The notes under the pieces: generated by a model
Seen by the model: only the letters and a program-made list of their open reading frames with translations
Database searches by the model: none
Told to the model about the DNA's origin: nothing
Assembly (NCBI GenBank): GCA_944391485.1
Contig: CALXTQ010000006.1
Coordinates: forward strand, 124,001 to 188,000
Length of the DNA: 64,000 nucleotides
Direction of reading: 5' to 3'
From: an uncultured Alphaproteobacteria bacterium
Lineage (GTDB): Bacteria > Pseudomonadota > Alphaproteobacteria > RF32 > CAG-239
Position numbers and translations under genes: made by a program
Shown here: in pieces, positions 45,815 to 52,766 of the stretch
Layout: the number at the start of each line of letters is the position of its first letter
Position numbering within the stretch: the stretch's first letter is position 1

Positions 45815-46546
45815 TTATCTGCGTTCCCCGAAGAGGTTGAGCAGAGCGATGAACATATTGATGAAATCCATGTACAGGGCAAGAGCGCCGGCAATTGCCT
45901 TACGGGTTACGGTGTCGCCGCCGTCCGCTTCATAATACATCTGACGGATGCGCTGCGTGTCAAAGGCCGTCAGCCCCGTAAAGACGATAACGGTCAGGAA
46001 TGACAGCGCGTAGTATAATCCCGGGCTTTTCATGAAAATGTTGACGATTGAGGCAATGATGATTCCCCACAGACCCATGGTCATGAAGGAGCCCATGGCG
46101 GTCAGATCCTTTTTGGTGGTGTAGCCGTAAAGACTCATTCCGCCGAACATCGCGGCCGTAATAAGAAAAATGCGGGTTACCGAAGCGCCCGTATACATGA
46201 GAACAATAGGAGCGAGAGAGGCGCCCATAACTGCGGCAAAACCCCAGAATACGCCCTGAACCTGCGCAATCGAACCGCGCATGATGACCCAGCCGAAAGC
46301 AAAAATCATGATAAACGGCGCGATCAGCATGAGCCAGCCAAGGGCAGACATGCCGACGGCCTGACCGGCTTCGTTGATGTTAAAAAAAGCATGAAGCAAA
46401 GAAGTATGGGCTATCAGGTAAGCAACCAGAGCCGTCAGGCATAAGCCACCGGCCATATAGTTGTAAACCTTGAGCATATACTGGCGCAAACCTTCGTCAA
46501 CCGCAGTTTTAGCGCTGACTGCCACGTAATCTTTATTTTCTAACAT
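45815..46546 (-). CDS. Bax inhibitor-1/YccA family membrane protein
   Basis: Protein of 243 residues with seven predicted membrane segments, a member of the BI-1 family (YbhL/YccA type). Typical blocks are YNYMAGGLCLTALVAYLIAHTS, the GASLAPIVLMYTGASVTRIFLITAAMFGGMSLYGYTTK segment and TAFDTQRIRQMYYEADGGDT. Proposed roles are a calcium or proton leak channel and interaction with FtsH; the substrate here is unknown. Monocistronic. Confidence 0.92.
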   Translation of the reverse strand: MLENKDYVAVSAKTAVDEGLRQYMLKVYNYMAGGLCLTALVAYLIAHTSLLHAFFNINEAGQAVGMSALGWLMLIAPFIMIFAFGWVIMRGSIAQVQGVFWGFAAVMGASLAPIVLMYTGASVTRIFLITAAMFGGMSLYGYTTKKDLTAMGSFMTMGLWGIIIASIVNIFMKSPGLYYALSFLTVIVFTGLTAFDTQRIRQMYYEADGGDTVTRKAIAGALALYMDFINMFIALLNLFGERR

Positions 46547-46675
46547 AAAGTTTTTCTCCTAAGAATTAAGTTGTTGCTGATAAAAATATAGGGGTAATTT
46601 CTGCAGATATCAAGTTTTAATTATAAAGCCGCAGCAGGAGGATGCCGATTGGACAGCGCGGAACGGCGGCCGGCG

Positions 46676-47386
46676 TTATTCATAGCGGTAGAGGAGGCGA
46701 CTATGTTTTTTTAACCAGTTTTTTCCCTGTTCCGCCTGTGGATAGAGATCTGATACGCATTGCCAGAAGGCTTCGGAGTGGTCCTGATGAACAAGGTGCG
46801 ACACTTCGTGCGCTATCAGGTAATCGATTACATAGCCAGGAGCCAGAGCAATGCGCCAGCTGTAATTTATGTTGTGCATGGATGAGCAGCTTCCCCAGCG
46901 GGATTTGGTGTCCTTAATCGTTACATCGTTCAGTTTTGTTCCGAGTTTTTCGGCGAGAATTTTTGATTTTTGATAAAAGATTTCCCGCGCCTGTTTCTTT
47001 ATGTAATCTTTGACGCGGCGGTGCAAAAATTCGATGTCGCCGGAAACAAAAAGTCTGTCTTCGCGCAGCAGCGCGCCGGAACGCATTTCGGGGGAATGCA
47101 CGATGGTGATGTTCTGTCCGAAGAGGGAGATTGTTTCGTTGTTTTCGAATTTTTTGGCTTCGGGAAGCCTGCCCAGCGAGTTGGTAATCCAGTCGCGGTG
47201 GCTGTTGACAAACTCGACCGCCCGCGCCGCAGAACAGCGCGATGGCATGGTTAGGACGGGAATTCTCTCTTTGGCGTCTATGCGCAGGGTCATCCGTTTG
47301 GCGCGGGTTGATTTGACAACTTTGATTTTGAAGCCGAGCGCCTGTTCGATGTCAAAGGTCTTCCCAGTGAATAATGTAATCTTCAT
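46676..47386 (-). CDS. YgjP-type M48 metallopeptidase-like protein
   Basis: Protein of 236 residues of the DUF45/YgjP family. The zinc site HEVSHLVHQDHSEAFW (HExxH with a downstream acidic residue) lies near residue 190; before it come RWGSCSSMHNINYSWRIALAP and YVIDYLIA, the usual blocks. Its function is unknown; it is probably a cytoplasmic zinc peptidase. Its 5' end overlaps the 3' end of the upstream UPF0260 gene by 35 bases, so it is in the dnaB-UPF0260 transcript. Confidence 0.88.
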   Translation of the reverse strand: MKITLFTGKTFDIEQALGFKIKVVKSTRAKRMTLRIDAKERIPVLTMPSRCSAARAVEFVNSHRDWITNSLGRLPEAKKFENNETISLFGQNITIVHSPEMRSGALLREDRLFVSGDIEFLHRRVKDYIKKQAREIFYQKSKILAEKLGTKLNDVTIKDTKSRWGSCSSMHNINYSWRIALAPGYVIDYLIAHEVSHLVHQDHSEAFWQCVSDLYPQAEQGKNWLKKHSRLLYRYE

Positions 47387-47855
47387 AGTTGTTTATTCCC
47401 GTTTCCGAAACAACGCCGCGGTTTTGCAGGGACATGCCCGCCTGATGCACCGAAACGGCCTTTCCGGTTTTCAAAGGATGCCATTCCGGCAGATCCTGAC
47501 CGTTGTCCAGCAGCCAATAGGCGCAGGTTTTGGGAAGCCATCTCGGCTTCTCGCGCACGGCGTCGAGGTCAATGTCCCGGCAGTCCGGAACTTTTTCAAA
47601 CCGGTTTTCGTAAATGCGGCAGAGGCAGGTTTTGCAGTCCAGAAAACGGCAGCAGGTGTTGGTAAACCTGATTTTCCCCTTTATCTCCAGTTTGTTGAGG
47701 CAGCATTTGCCGCAGCCGTCGCACAGCAGTTCCCATTCTTCGCGGCTCATTTCCTCCAGTTTTTTCTTTTTCCAGAATTCCGGTTCAATGTTTTGCAGAT
47801 TGTCAAACCGGGACTGAGGATCATATATATCGTCTATCTGAAAGGTTTTGCTCAT
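47352..47855 (-). CDS. UPF0260 (YcgN-like) cysteine-cluster protein, copy 1
   Basis: Protein of 167 residues of the UPF0260 family with the cysteine pattern CDGCGKCCLNKL, then CCRFLDCKTCLCRIYENR and CRDIDLD. The cysteines could bind a metal or iron-sulfur cluster. The ending YEDYIIHWEDL is the family's usual C-terminus. It overlaps the second UPF0260 gene by 4 bases (ATGA). About 40 extra residues precede the first Cys cluster compared with copy 2. Confidence 0.85.
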   Translation of the reverse strand: MSKTFQIDDIYDPQSRFDNLQNIEPEFWKKKKLEEMSREEWELLCDGCGKCCLNKLEIKGKIRFTNTCCRFLDCKTCLCRIYENRFEKVPDCRDIDLDAVREKPRWLPKTCAYWLLDNGQDLPEWHPLKTGKAVSVHQAGMSLQNRGVVSETGINNYEDYIIHWEDL

Positions 47856-48229
47856 AAGTCATCCCAGTCCACAATATGGTCTTCAAGCTGGTCTTCTTCA
47901 ACCCGCGTTTCGGAAATAACCCGACCGGAAACCGGCTGGCGCGCGGGACGGGGACGGTCTTCAAACAGGCAGCGGTAAGCGCAGGAGGCCGGCATCCAGG
48001 AGATTTTGTCGACATTATCCTTTGTAAGCTTGATGCATTCGGGAACCAGCATGCAGCGGTTTTCATATTCGGTGCAGCTGCAGGTCTTTTCGTCAAAGTA
48101 TCTGCAGATGACATCGGTATAGTAAATTTCGCCGCTGTCTTCGTCTTCCAGCTTGATCAGGCAGCATTTGCCGCATCTGTTGCAAATGGCTTCCCATTCT
48201 TCTTCGGTATAATCTTCCGGTTTTTTCAT
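47852..48229 (-). CDS. UPF0260 (YcgN-like) cysteine-cluster protein, copy 2
   Basis: Protein of 125 residues of the UPF0260 family, closer to the usual length (about 150). Cys clusters are CNRCGKCCLIKLED, CRYFDEKTCSCTEYENRC and ECIKLT; the end is LEDHIVDWDDL. It overlaps copy 1 by 4 bases and lies 2 bases from dnaB. Function unknown. Confidence 0.87.
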   Translation of the reverse strand: MKKPEDYTEEEWEAICNRCGKCCLIKLEDEDSGEIYYTDVICRYFDEKTCSCTEYENRCMLVPECIKLTKDNVDKISWMPASCAYRCLFEDRPRPARQPVSGRVISETRVEEDQLEDHIVDWDDL

Positions 48230-48231
48230 TG

Positions 48232-49743
48232 TCAGCCTATCTGTTCCGGTAAATATTCTTCTTTAATCAGATTGCCGAACTGGGCAAATTCGCCGTTCCA
48301 GAACAGTTTGACCGTTCCGGTCGGACCGTGTCTCTGTTTGCCGATGATGACTTCGCCGATATTAGCGGTTTCGCGGCAGCGCTTCTGCCATTCTTCCAGA
48401 CGGTTCTGGAGATGTTCCGGCGTTTCGGAGGCTTTTTGCTTAGGTTCCTCGTTCTGGATATAATAGTTTTCGCGGTAAACAAACATGACGATATCGGCAT
48501 CCTGTTCAATGGAGCCTGATTCGCGCAGGTCTGACATGACGGGGCGTTTGTCGTCGCGCTGTTCAACACCGCGGTTCAGCTGAGACAAGGCGATGACAGG
48601 AACGTTGAGTTCTTTGGCCAGAATTTTGAGGCCGCGGGAGATTTCGGAAAGTTCCTGCACGCGGTTGCCTTCGGTTTTTTTGCTGCCGGTGCCCATGATC
48701 AGCTGGATATAGTCGATGACTATCAGGCCGAGACCTTTGTTGCGTTTGAGACGGCGGGCGCGGGTGCGGATGGTGTTAATGTTGAGGCCGGGAGTGTCGT
48801 CAATATAAAGGGGAATGCTTTCCAGCTCCCGGACGGCGGCGGCAATCCGCGTAAATTCGGCATTGTCCAATTCGCCAGTGCGCATTTTGTGTCCGGGCGT
48901 CTGGGTTACCGTGGACAAAATACGGCCGGCCAGCTGGTCGGCGGACATTTCCAGCGAAAAAAACGCTACGCCGCGGTTTTTGGCTTCGATGCTTTTATCA
49001 TGGCTCATGAATTCTGCTACATTATAAGCTATGTTGGTTGCCAGCGCGGTTTTGCCCATGGCCGGTCGGCCGGCTATAATAATCAGGTCGGAGTTGTTGA
49101 GACCGCCGGTTTTTTCATCCAGAGCATCCAGCCCCGAAGGCAGGCCCGAGATCTTTCCGTCTTTCTGATAAGCCTGCTCGATTTGTCCCAGAGAGGAGGT
49201 CAGCGCCTCGGCAAAGTCGATGAAGCCGCCCTGGCTATCGCCCTGATTGGCAAGTTCAAAAAGTTTTTTCTCCGCATTTTCGATTTGTTCCGAGGCATCG
49301 GAATCCAAATCTTCTTTCAGGGCGTCGGCGACGATCTCATATCCGGTATTGATCAATTCGCGGCGCAGGTACTTGTCGTAAATGAACTGGGCATAGTATT
49401 CCACATTGGTCAGAGGCGAGGAACTATCGGCCAGTTTGATGAGATATTTGTGGCCGCCGACTTCGTTTAGACTGCCTTCCTGTTCGAAATAGTTTTTAAG
49501 CGTGATCACGTCGGCGATGTGTCCGCGCTGGATGAGTTTGGAAATGACCTCGAATATCTTGGCGTGAATCGAATCGGCAAAGTGGTGAGGTCGGAGGTAT
49601 TCTGAAACTTTTTCGTAAGCTTTGTTATTGGCCAGAATGGCTCCGAGAAGAGCCTGTTCGGCTTCCAGATTTTGAGGCAGTGATGAGATATCCGGTTGTT
49701 CCATGGTGTGTTTCTTCTGCATAAAGAGGTTAGTGTCAGGCAT
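48232..49743 (-). CDS. dnaB: Replicative DNA helicase DnaB
   Basis: DnaB of 503 residues, the hexameric fork helicase. The N-terminal domain starts PDISSLPQNLEAEQALLGAIL; the RecA-like domain has Walker A GRPAMGKTALATNIAYN, Walker B VIDYIQLIMG and RESGSIEQDADIVMFVYRE. ATGs at 49743, 49722 and 49704 are all possible; none has a strong ribosome site. The conserved region begins just after the third. The two UPF0260 genes follow. Confidence 0.96.
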   Translation of the reverse strand: MPDTNLFMQKKHTMEQPDISSLPQNLEAEQALLGAILANNKAYEKVSEYLRPHHFADSIHAKIFEVISKLIQRGHIADVITLKNYFEQEGSLNEVGGHKYLIKLADSSSPLTNVEYYAQFIYDKYLRRELINTGYEIVADALKEDLDSDASEQIENAEKKLFELANQGDSQGGFIDFAEALTSSLGQIEQAYQKDGKISGLPSGLDALDEKTGGLNNSDLIIIAGRPAMGKTALATNIAYNVAEFMSHDKSIEAKNRGVAFFSLEMSADQLAGRILSTVTQTPGHKMRTGELDNAEFTRIAAAVRELESIPLYIDDTPGLNINTIRTRARRLKRNKGLGLIVIDYIQLIMGTGSKKTEGNRVQELSEISRGLKILAKELNVPVIALSQLNRGVEQRDDKRPVMSDLRESGSIEQDADIVMFVYRENYYIQNEEPKQKASETPEHLQNRLEEWQKRCRETANIGEVIIGKQRHGPTGTVKLFWNGEFAQFGNLIKEEYLPEQIG

Positions 49744-49816
49744 GTTATACCCAAGATTTTTATAAAACTCAAAAAGTTTAGTCTTTTATTGTTCACAGGC
49801 TGTTAATTGTGGGGAT

Positions 49817-49849
49817 AAAAAAATATCCTCCCGTTTTATCAGGAGGATA
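49817..49849 (-). terminator. Terminator of rpmB
   Basis: TATCCTCC/GGAGGATA 8-bp stem with an A7 left flank; lies 30 bases after the rpmB stop on the minus strand. Confidence 0.82.
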
Positions 49850-49878
49850 GAGATGTTTTCTGGACTGAAAATCTTTAA

Positions 49879-50166
49879 TTATTTGGAAGCTTTGCTTTTA
49901 GCAATGGTTTTTTTGATTTTTTTAGCTTCTTCAGTCAGTTTGCTGTTGGAAGTGGATTCCAGGTAAGCGTCGAGACCGCCGTTGTGCTCAATAGAACGCA
50001 GGGTCTTGGAGCAGACTTTCAGCTTGAAGATTTTACCCAGAGTTTCGCTCAGCAGGGAAACGACCTGCAGGTTCGGCAGAAAACGACGACGAGTACGGTT
50101 GTTAGCGTGGCTCACATTGTTGCCGCTCATAACGCCGGTGCCGGAAATATCACATTTTTTAGCCAT
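49879..50166 (-). CDS. rpmB: 50S ribosomal protein L28
   Basis: L28 (bL28) of 95 residues. The start MAKKCDISGTGVMSGNNVSHANNRTRRRF is typical, as is LKVCSKTLRSIEHNGGLDAYL. The tail is Lys-rich. Monocistronic with a terminator. Alphaproteobacterial L28 is of similar length. Confidence 0.96.
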   Translation of the reverse strand: MAKKCDISGTGVMSGNNVSHANNRTRRRFLPNLQVVSLLSETLGKIFKLKVCSKTLRSIEHNGGLDAYLESTSNSKLTEEAKKIKKTIAKSKASK

Positions 50167-50344
50167 TGTATTAATCCTTATAAATAAACTTGTTGCTTGT
50201 TAATACCTTTTTCAAAAACAAAAGTCAAGACCAAAGTGTACAAAAATTTTGGAAATAAGCCGCCGGATATAATAAGCGTGAAAATTGAAAAATTTTACTG
50301 GAATTTAAAATTAAAATATTGTACATAAAGAAACACAAGCTGAT

Positions 50345-50421
50345 GCACCCGTAGCTCAGTTGGATAGAGTGTCGGCCTCCGACGCCGAAGGTCATGGGTT
50401 CGAATCCCCTCGGGTGCGCCA
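50345..50421 (+). tRNA. tRNA-Arg (CCG)
   Basis: Cloverleaf of 77 bases with encoded CCA. Acceptor GCACCCG pairs with CGGGUGC. The anticodon stem UCGGC/GCCGA holds loop CUCCGAC with anticodon CCG, reading CGG Arg codons. The TpsiC arm has GGGUUCGAAUCCC. Confidence 0.96.
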
Positions 50422-50462
50422 TACACAAAGACCACCCTTTTGCGGGTGGTCTTTGTGTATGG
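50419..50462 (+). terminator. 19-bp perfect inverted repeat/terminator after tRNA-Arg
   Basis: CCATACACAAAGACCACCC (50419-50437) is followed by TTTTGC and its exact reverse complement (50444-50462). The inner AAAGACCACCC/GGGTGGTCTTT part works as a terminator; the T content lies inside the right arm, not after it. The left arm begins at the tRNA's own CCA end. The rest of the gap to 50685 is GC-rich and contains no gene I can support. Confidence 0.6.
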
Positions 50463-50685
50463 CAGGCAGCGGCGGATCAGGACACTCGGAGAAATGAGCT
50501 CAGGCCGGGCTTTCGGATGACCGGAAACTCAACCGGGGAGCGTCAGAGAAAACGGGCAGGCGTTATGAGCGAAGAAAATCAGCCTGGTTCCGGCATAATG
50601 TCCAAAAGCTTTCCGTGCGCGAGAAAGGCTTGCGGCCAAAACGGATGATTGGGGCGCAGGGCGCGTGCTCAGAAGTTCTCTGCCG

Positions 50686-50742
50686 CCGGAAATGTTTGGG
50701 TATAAAACGGAAATGCTTTTGGGTATAAGCCGGAAATGATTT
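50686..50742 (+). repeat. Three near-repeats of CGGAAATG(n)TTT before the ATL gene
   Basis: CCGGAAATGTTT (50686), AACGGAAATGCTTTT (50706) and GCCGGAAATGATTTT (50729) occur with CGG at 50687, 50708 and 50731. Between them stand two copies of TTGGGTATAA. The array ends on the first possible start codon of the next gene. Confidence 0.55.
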
Positions 50743-51137
50743 TAAGGGTAGTAAATCAGCTTTGGAGCAGGGTCGTGTATTGGGAAGAAGATGAAGACAG
50801 AAAAGAATGCAGAGTAAAAAATTTTAATCAGCGCGTTTATGCGGTGGTTCGCTGTATTCCCGCCGGAAAAGTCCTGAATTACGGCCGGGTTGCCCGGCTG
50901 GCCGGCAACGTGCATGCATCGCGGGCTGTCGGTTATGCTCTGCACGGACTGCGGGACGGGGACGATGTGCCTTGGCAGCGGGTTGTCTTCAGGGACGGGG
51001 GACTGGCTTTTGCCGTTTCCGGACAAAGAAAGCTTCTTGAGGAAGAAGGAGCTCTTTTTACTGCGGAAGGAAAAGTCGACATGGCGCGCTGTCTGTGGGA
51101 TGCTCTGGAAATTGAGGCGGAATTGTCAGGACTGTGA
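50736..51137 (+). CDS. Alkyltransferase-like protein (ATL, MGMT family)
   Basis: MGMT-family DNA-binding domain with the helix-turn-helix PAGKVLNYGRVARLAGNVHASRAVGYALHG. The methyl-accepting motif PCHRV is replaced by PWQRV, so there is no acceptor Cys. This is the mark of alkyltransferase-like proteins, which bind O6-alkylguanine and hand it to nucleotide excision repair. uvrB is in this window. The start is uncertain: the conserved part begins near FNQRVYAVVR, and the first about 28 residues look unlike the family, so a start at or after 50776 is possible. Confidence 0.82.
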   Translation: MILRVVNQLWSRVVYWEEDEDRKECRVKNFNQRVYAVVRCIPAGKVLNYGRVARLAGNVHASRAVGYALHGLRDGDDVPWQRVVFRDGGLAFAVSGQRKLLEEEGALFTAEGKVDMARCLWDALEIEAELSGL

Positions 51138-51297
51138 TGCCAGAGGCAGCGGTTCCGGATTAATTCCGATCCGGATCGGAGTGCTTTTTTCTGTGGTGGG
51201 AACCGGTTCTGCCATATAACCCTTCGGCTAAGGCTATAGATTTTTGCGGATGACTGATTAAATAAACAGCAGTTTGAATCAGTATTCGGAGGCAATG

Positions 51298-52191
51298 ATG
51301 TTTGAAAAATCAGCGTTACAGAATCCAACCGACAAATATTATAACGGAAAATTCAGCCGGCAGCCGCAGGATTATCCCGGTATTCAGGGTAAAATGCATC
51401 CGCGTCCGGACTGCGGGGAAGAAAGTTATAAGGGCAGCGGGCGGCTGTCGGGAAGAAAAGCTCTGGTTACCGGAGGAGATTCGGGAATCGGCAGGGCCGC
51501 GGCTATTGCCTTTGCGCGGGAGGGAGCGGATGTTGCCATTAATTATCTTCCGGCGGAGCAAAGCGATGCCGAGGAGGTTAGGGAGCTGATTGAAGCTGCC
51601 GGCCGCAGAGCATCGCTGATTCCCGGAGATATCAGCAGCGAAGCTTTTTGCCGGGAAATGGTTGCCCAGGCGGTTAAGGATCTGGGCGGACTGGATATTT
51701 TGAGCCTGGTGGCCGGAAAACAACAGGCAAACACGGATATCGCGACTCTGAGCAGCGAACAGCTAGTCAAGACTTTTGAGATTAATGTCTTTTCGATGTT
51801 CTGGACCGTAAAAGCCGCTTTGCCGCATCTGGCCGCGGGAGCGTCTATTCTTACGACCTCTTCCGTTCAGGCTTATCAGCCGGGAGAATATCTGCTGGAT
51901 TATGCGTCGACCAAGGGAGCAATTGTCTGTTTTACGCAGGCTTTGGCAAAACAGCTTGCGGATAAGGGCATTCGCGTCAACTGCGTGGCGCCGGGGCCGA
52001 TTTGGACGCCGCTGCAGATCTGCGGCGGACAACTGCCGGAAAATATTCCGGATTTCGGGCGGGATACGCCACTGAAAAGGGCCGGGCAGCCGGCGGAACT
52101 TGCAGATGTCTATGTCTTTTTGGCGTCGGATGCCGCCAGTTATGTAACGGCGCAGGTTTACGGCGTTACCGGCGGAATGTTTCTGGCATAA
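51298..52191 (+). CDS. Short-chain dehydrogenase/reductase, YghA-like
   Basis: SDR oxidoreductase of about 298 residues with an N-terminal about 45-residue extension typical of the YghA/YdaD group ([11 protein letters not shown]...[21 protein letters not shown]). The cofactor motif is [19 protein letters not shown], the catalytic Ser-Tyr-Lys lies in TTSSVQAY and [12 protein letters not shown], and [15 protein letters not shown] follows. It is probably NADP(H)-dependent; substrate unknown. CGGAGG precedes the ATG at 51298. It ends against dps, sharing a terminator. Confidence 0.92.
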   Translation: MFEKSALQNPTDKYYNGKFSRQPQDYPGIQGKMHPRPDCGEESYKGSGRLSGRKALVTGGDSGIGRAAAIAFAREGADVAINYLPAEQSDAEEVRELIEAAGRRASLIPGDISSEAFCREMVAQAVKDLGGLDILSLVAGKQQANTDIATLSSEQLVKTFEINVFSMFWTVKAALPHLAAGASILTTSSVQAYQPGEYLLDYASTKGAIVCFTQALAKQLADKGIRVNCVAPGPIWTPLQICGGQLPENIPDFGRDTPLKRAGQPAELADVYVFLASDAASYVTAQVYGVTGGMFLA

Positions 52192-52193
52192 AA

Positions 52194-52218
52194 AAGCTCC
52201 CCGTTCGGGGAGCTTTGC
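52194..52218 (+). terminator. Bidirectional terminator between SDR gene and dps
   Basis: AAGCTCCCC-GTTC-GGGGAGCTT hairpin with A's on the left and TTT on the right, between convergent genes. Confidence 0.82.
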
Positions 52219-52229
52219 GGCAGATATTT

Positions 52230-52667
52230 TTATTTTGCAAGCATGGCGCGCAGGAACCACAGCTTTTTGGCGTAGAAATCCAGGTAGCCTTCAAACATGC
52301 CGACAATCTGGCAGTCGTCGTTTTTATCGGCTTCATCGCGAATTTCGCGGGCCAGCGCCGACATAGCTTTCATATCGGCTTCGACCAGCTGCAGGGCTTC
52401 GGTAATGGTAAAATCTTTGGCGTCAATTTCTTTAAGCGTTGCGTTGGCCAGAAAGTCAGACAGTTTGACCAGCGGCATTTCTCCGCGCATTTTCTGAACT
52501 TCGGCAACGGCATCGTACTGTTCAAAGGTTTCATCATACAGACTTTCGGTAAACTCGTGCACCTGAACAAAAGCCTGACCGGTTACATTCCAGTGGATGT
52601 TGTGCAGTTTGGCCGTCCAAAGAGCGAGATTGGAAAGATAGACGTTTAATTTGTTTACGTTAGACAT
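52230..52667 (-). CDS. dps: Dps family ferritin-like DNA-protection protein
   Basis: Dps of 145 residues, a dodecameric iron-storing shell that binds DNA and consumes peroxide. The ferroxidase site is read in ALWTAKLHNIHWNVTG and HEFTESLYDETFEQYDAVAE (His, Asp, Glu in the usual spacing). The N-terminus is short, so DNA binding may be weak. It has an AGGAGAAAA ribosome site, a strong promoter at 52702-52730 and a perfect Fur-type box at 52749. Confidence 0.93.
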   Translation of the reverse strand: MSNVNKLNVYLSNLALWTAKLHNIHWNVTGQAFVQVHEFTESLYDETFEQYDAVAEVQKMRGEMPLVKLSDFLANATLKEIDAKDFTITEALQLVEADMKAMSALAREIRDEADKNDDCQIVGMFEGYLDFYAKKLWFLRAMLAK

Positions 52668-52701
52668 GATTTTCTCCTTTGCATTGTTAAATTCTGTTTA
52701 C

Positions 52702-52730
52702 ATACTATAAAGCAAAAATCTAATTGTCAA
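52702..52730 (-). promoter_or_regulatory. Sigma-70 promoter of dps
   Basis: On the minus strand TTGACA (52730-52725), 17-base spacer, TAGTAT (52707-52702). Start site expected near 52695, giving a leader of about 28 bases. Confidence 0.75.
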
Positions 52731-52748
52731 AGGTATTTTAAAAGAAAA

Positions 52749-52763
52749 TGATAATTATTATCA
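52749..52763 (-). promoter_or_regulatory. Fur-type box upstream of dps
   Basis: TGATAAT-T-ATTATCA is a perfect 7-1-7 inverted repeat, identical to the consensus Fur/PerR-superfamily core. Its centre is about 61 bases upstream of the predicted dps start, ahead of the -35 element, and 3 bases from the cstA stop codon. Confidence 0.7.
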
Positions 52764-52766
52764 ATT

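Noticed and set aside
50394-50648. 84-residue plus-strand frame starting inside tRNA-Arg
   Set aside because: It begins in the tRNA and crosses the inverted repeat; no ribosome site or family supports it.
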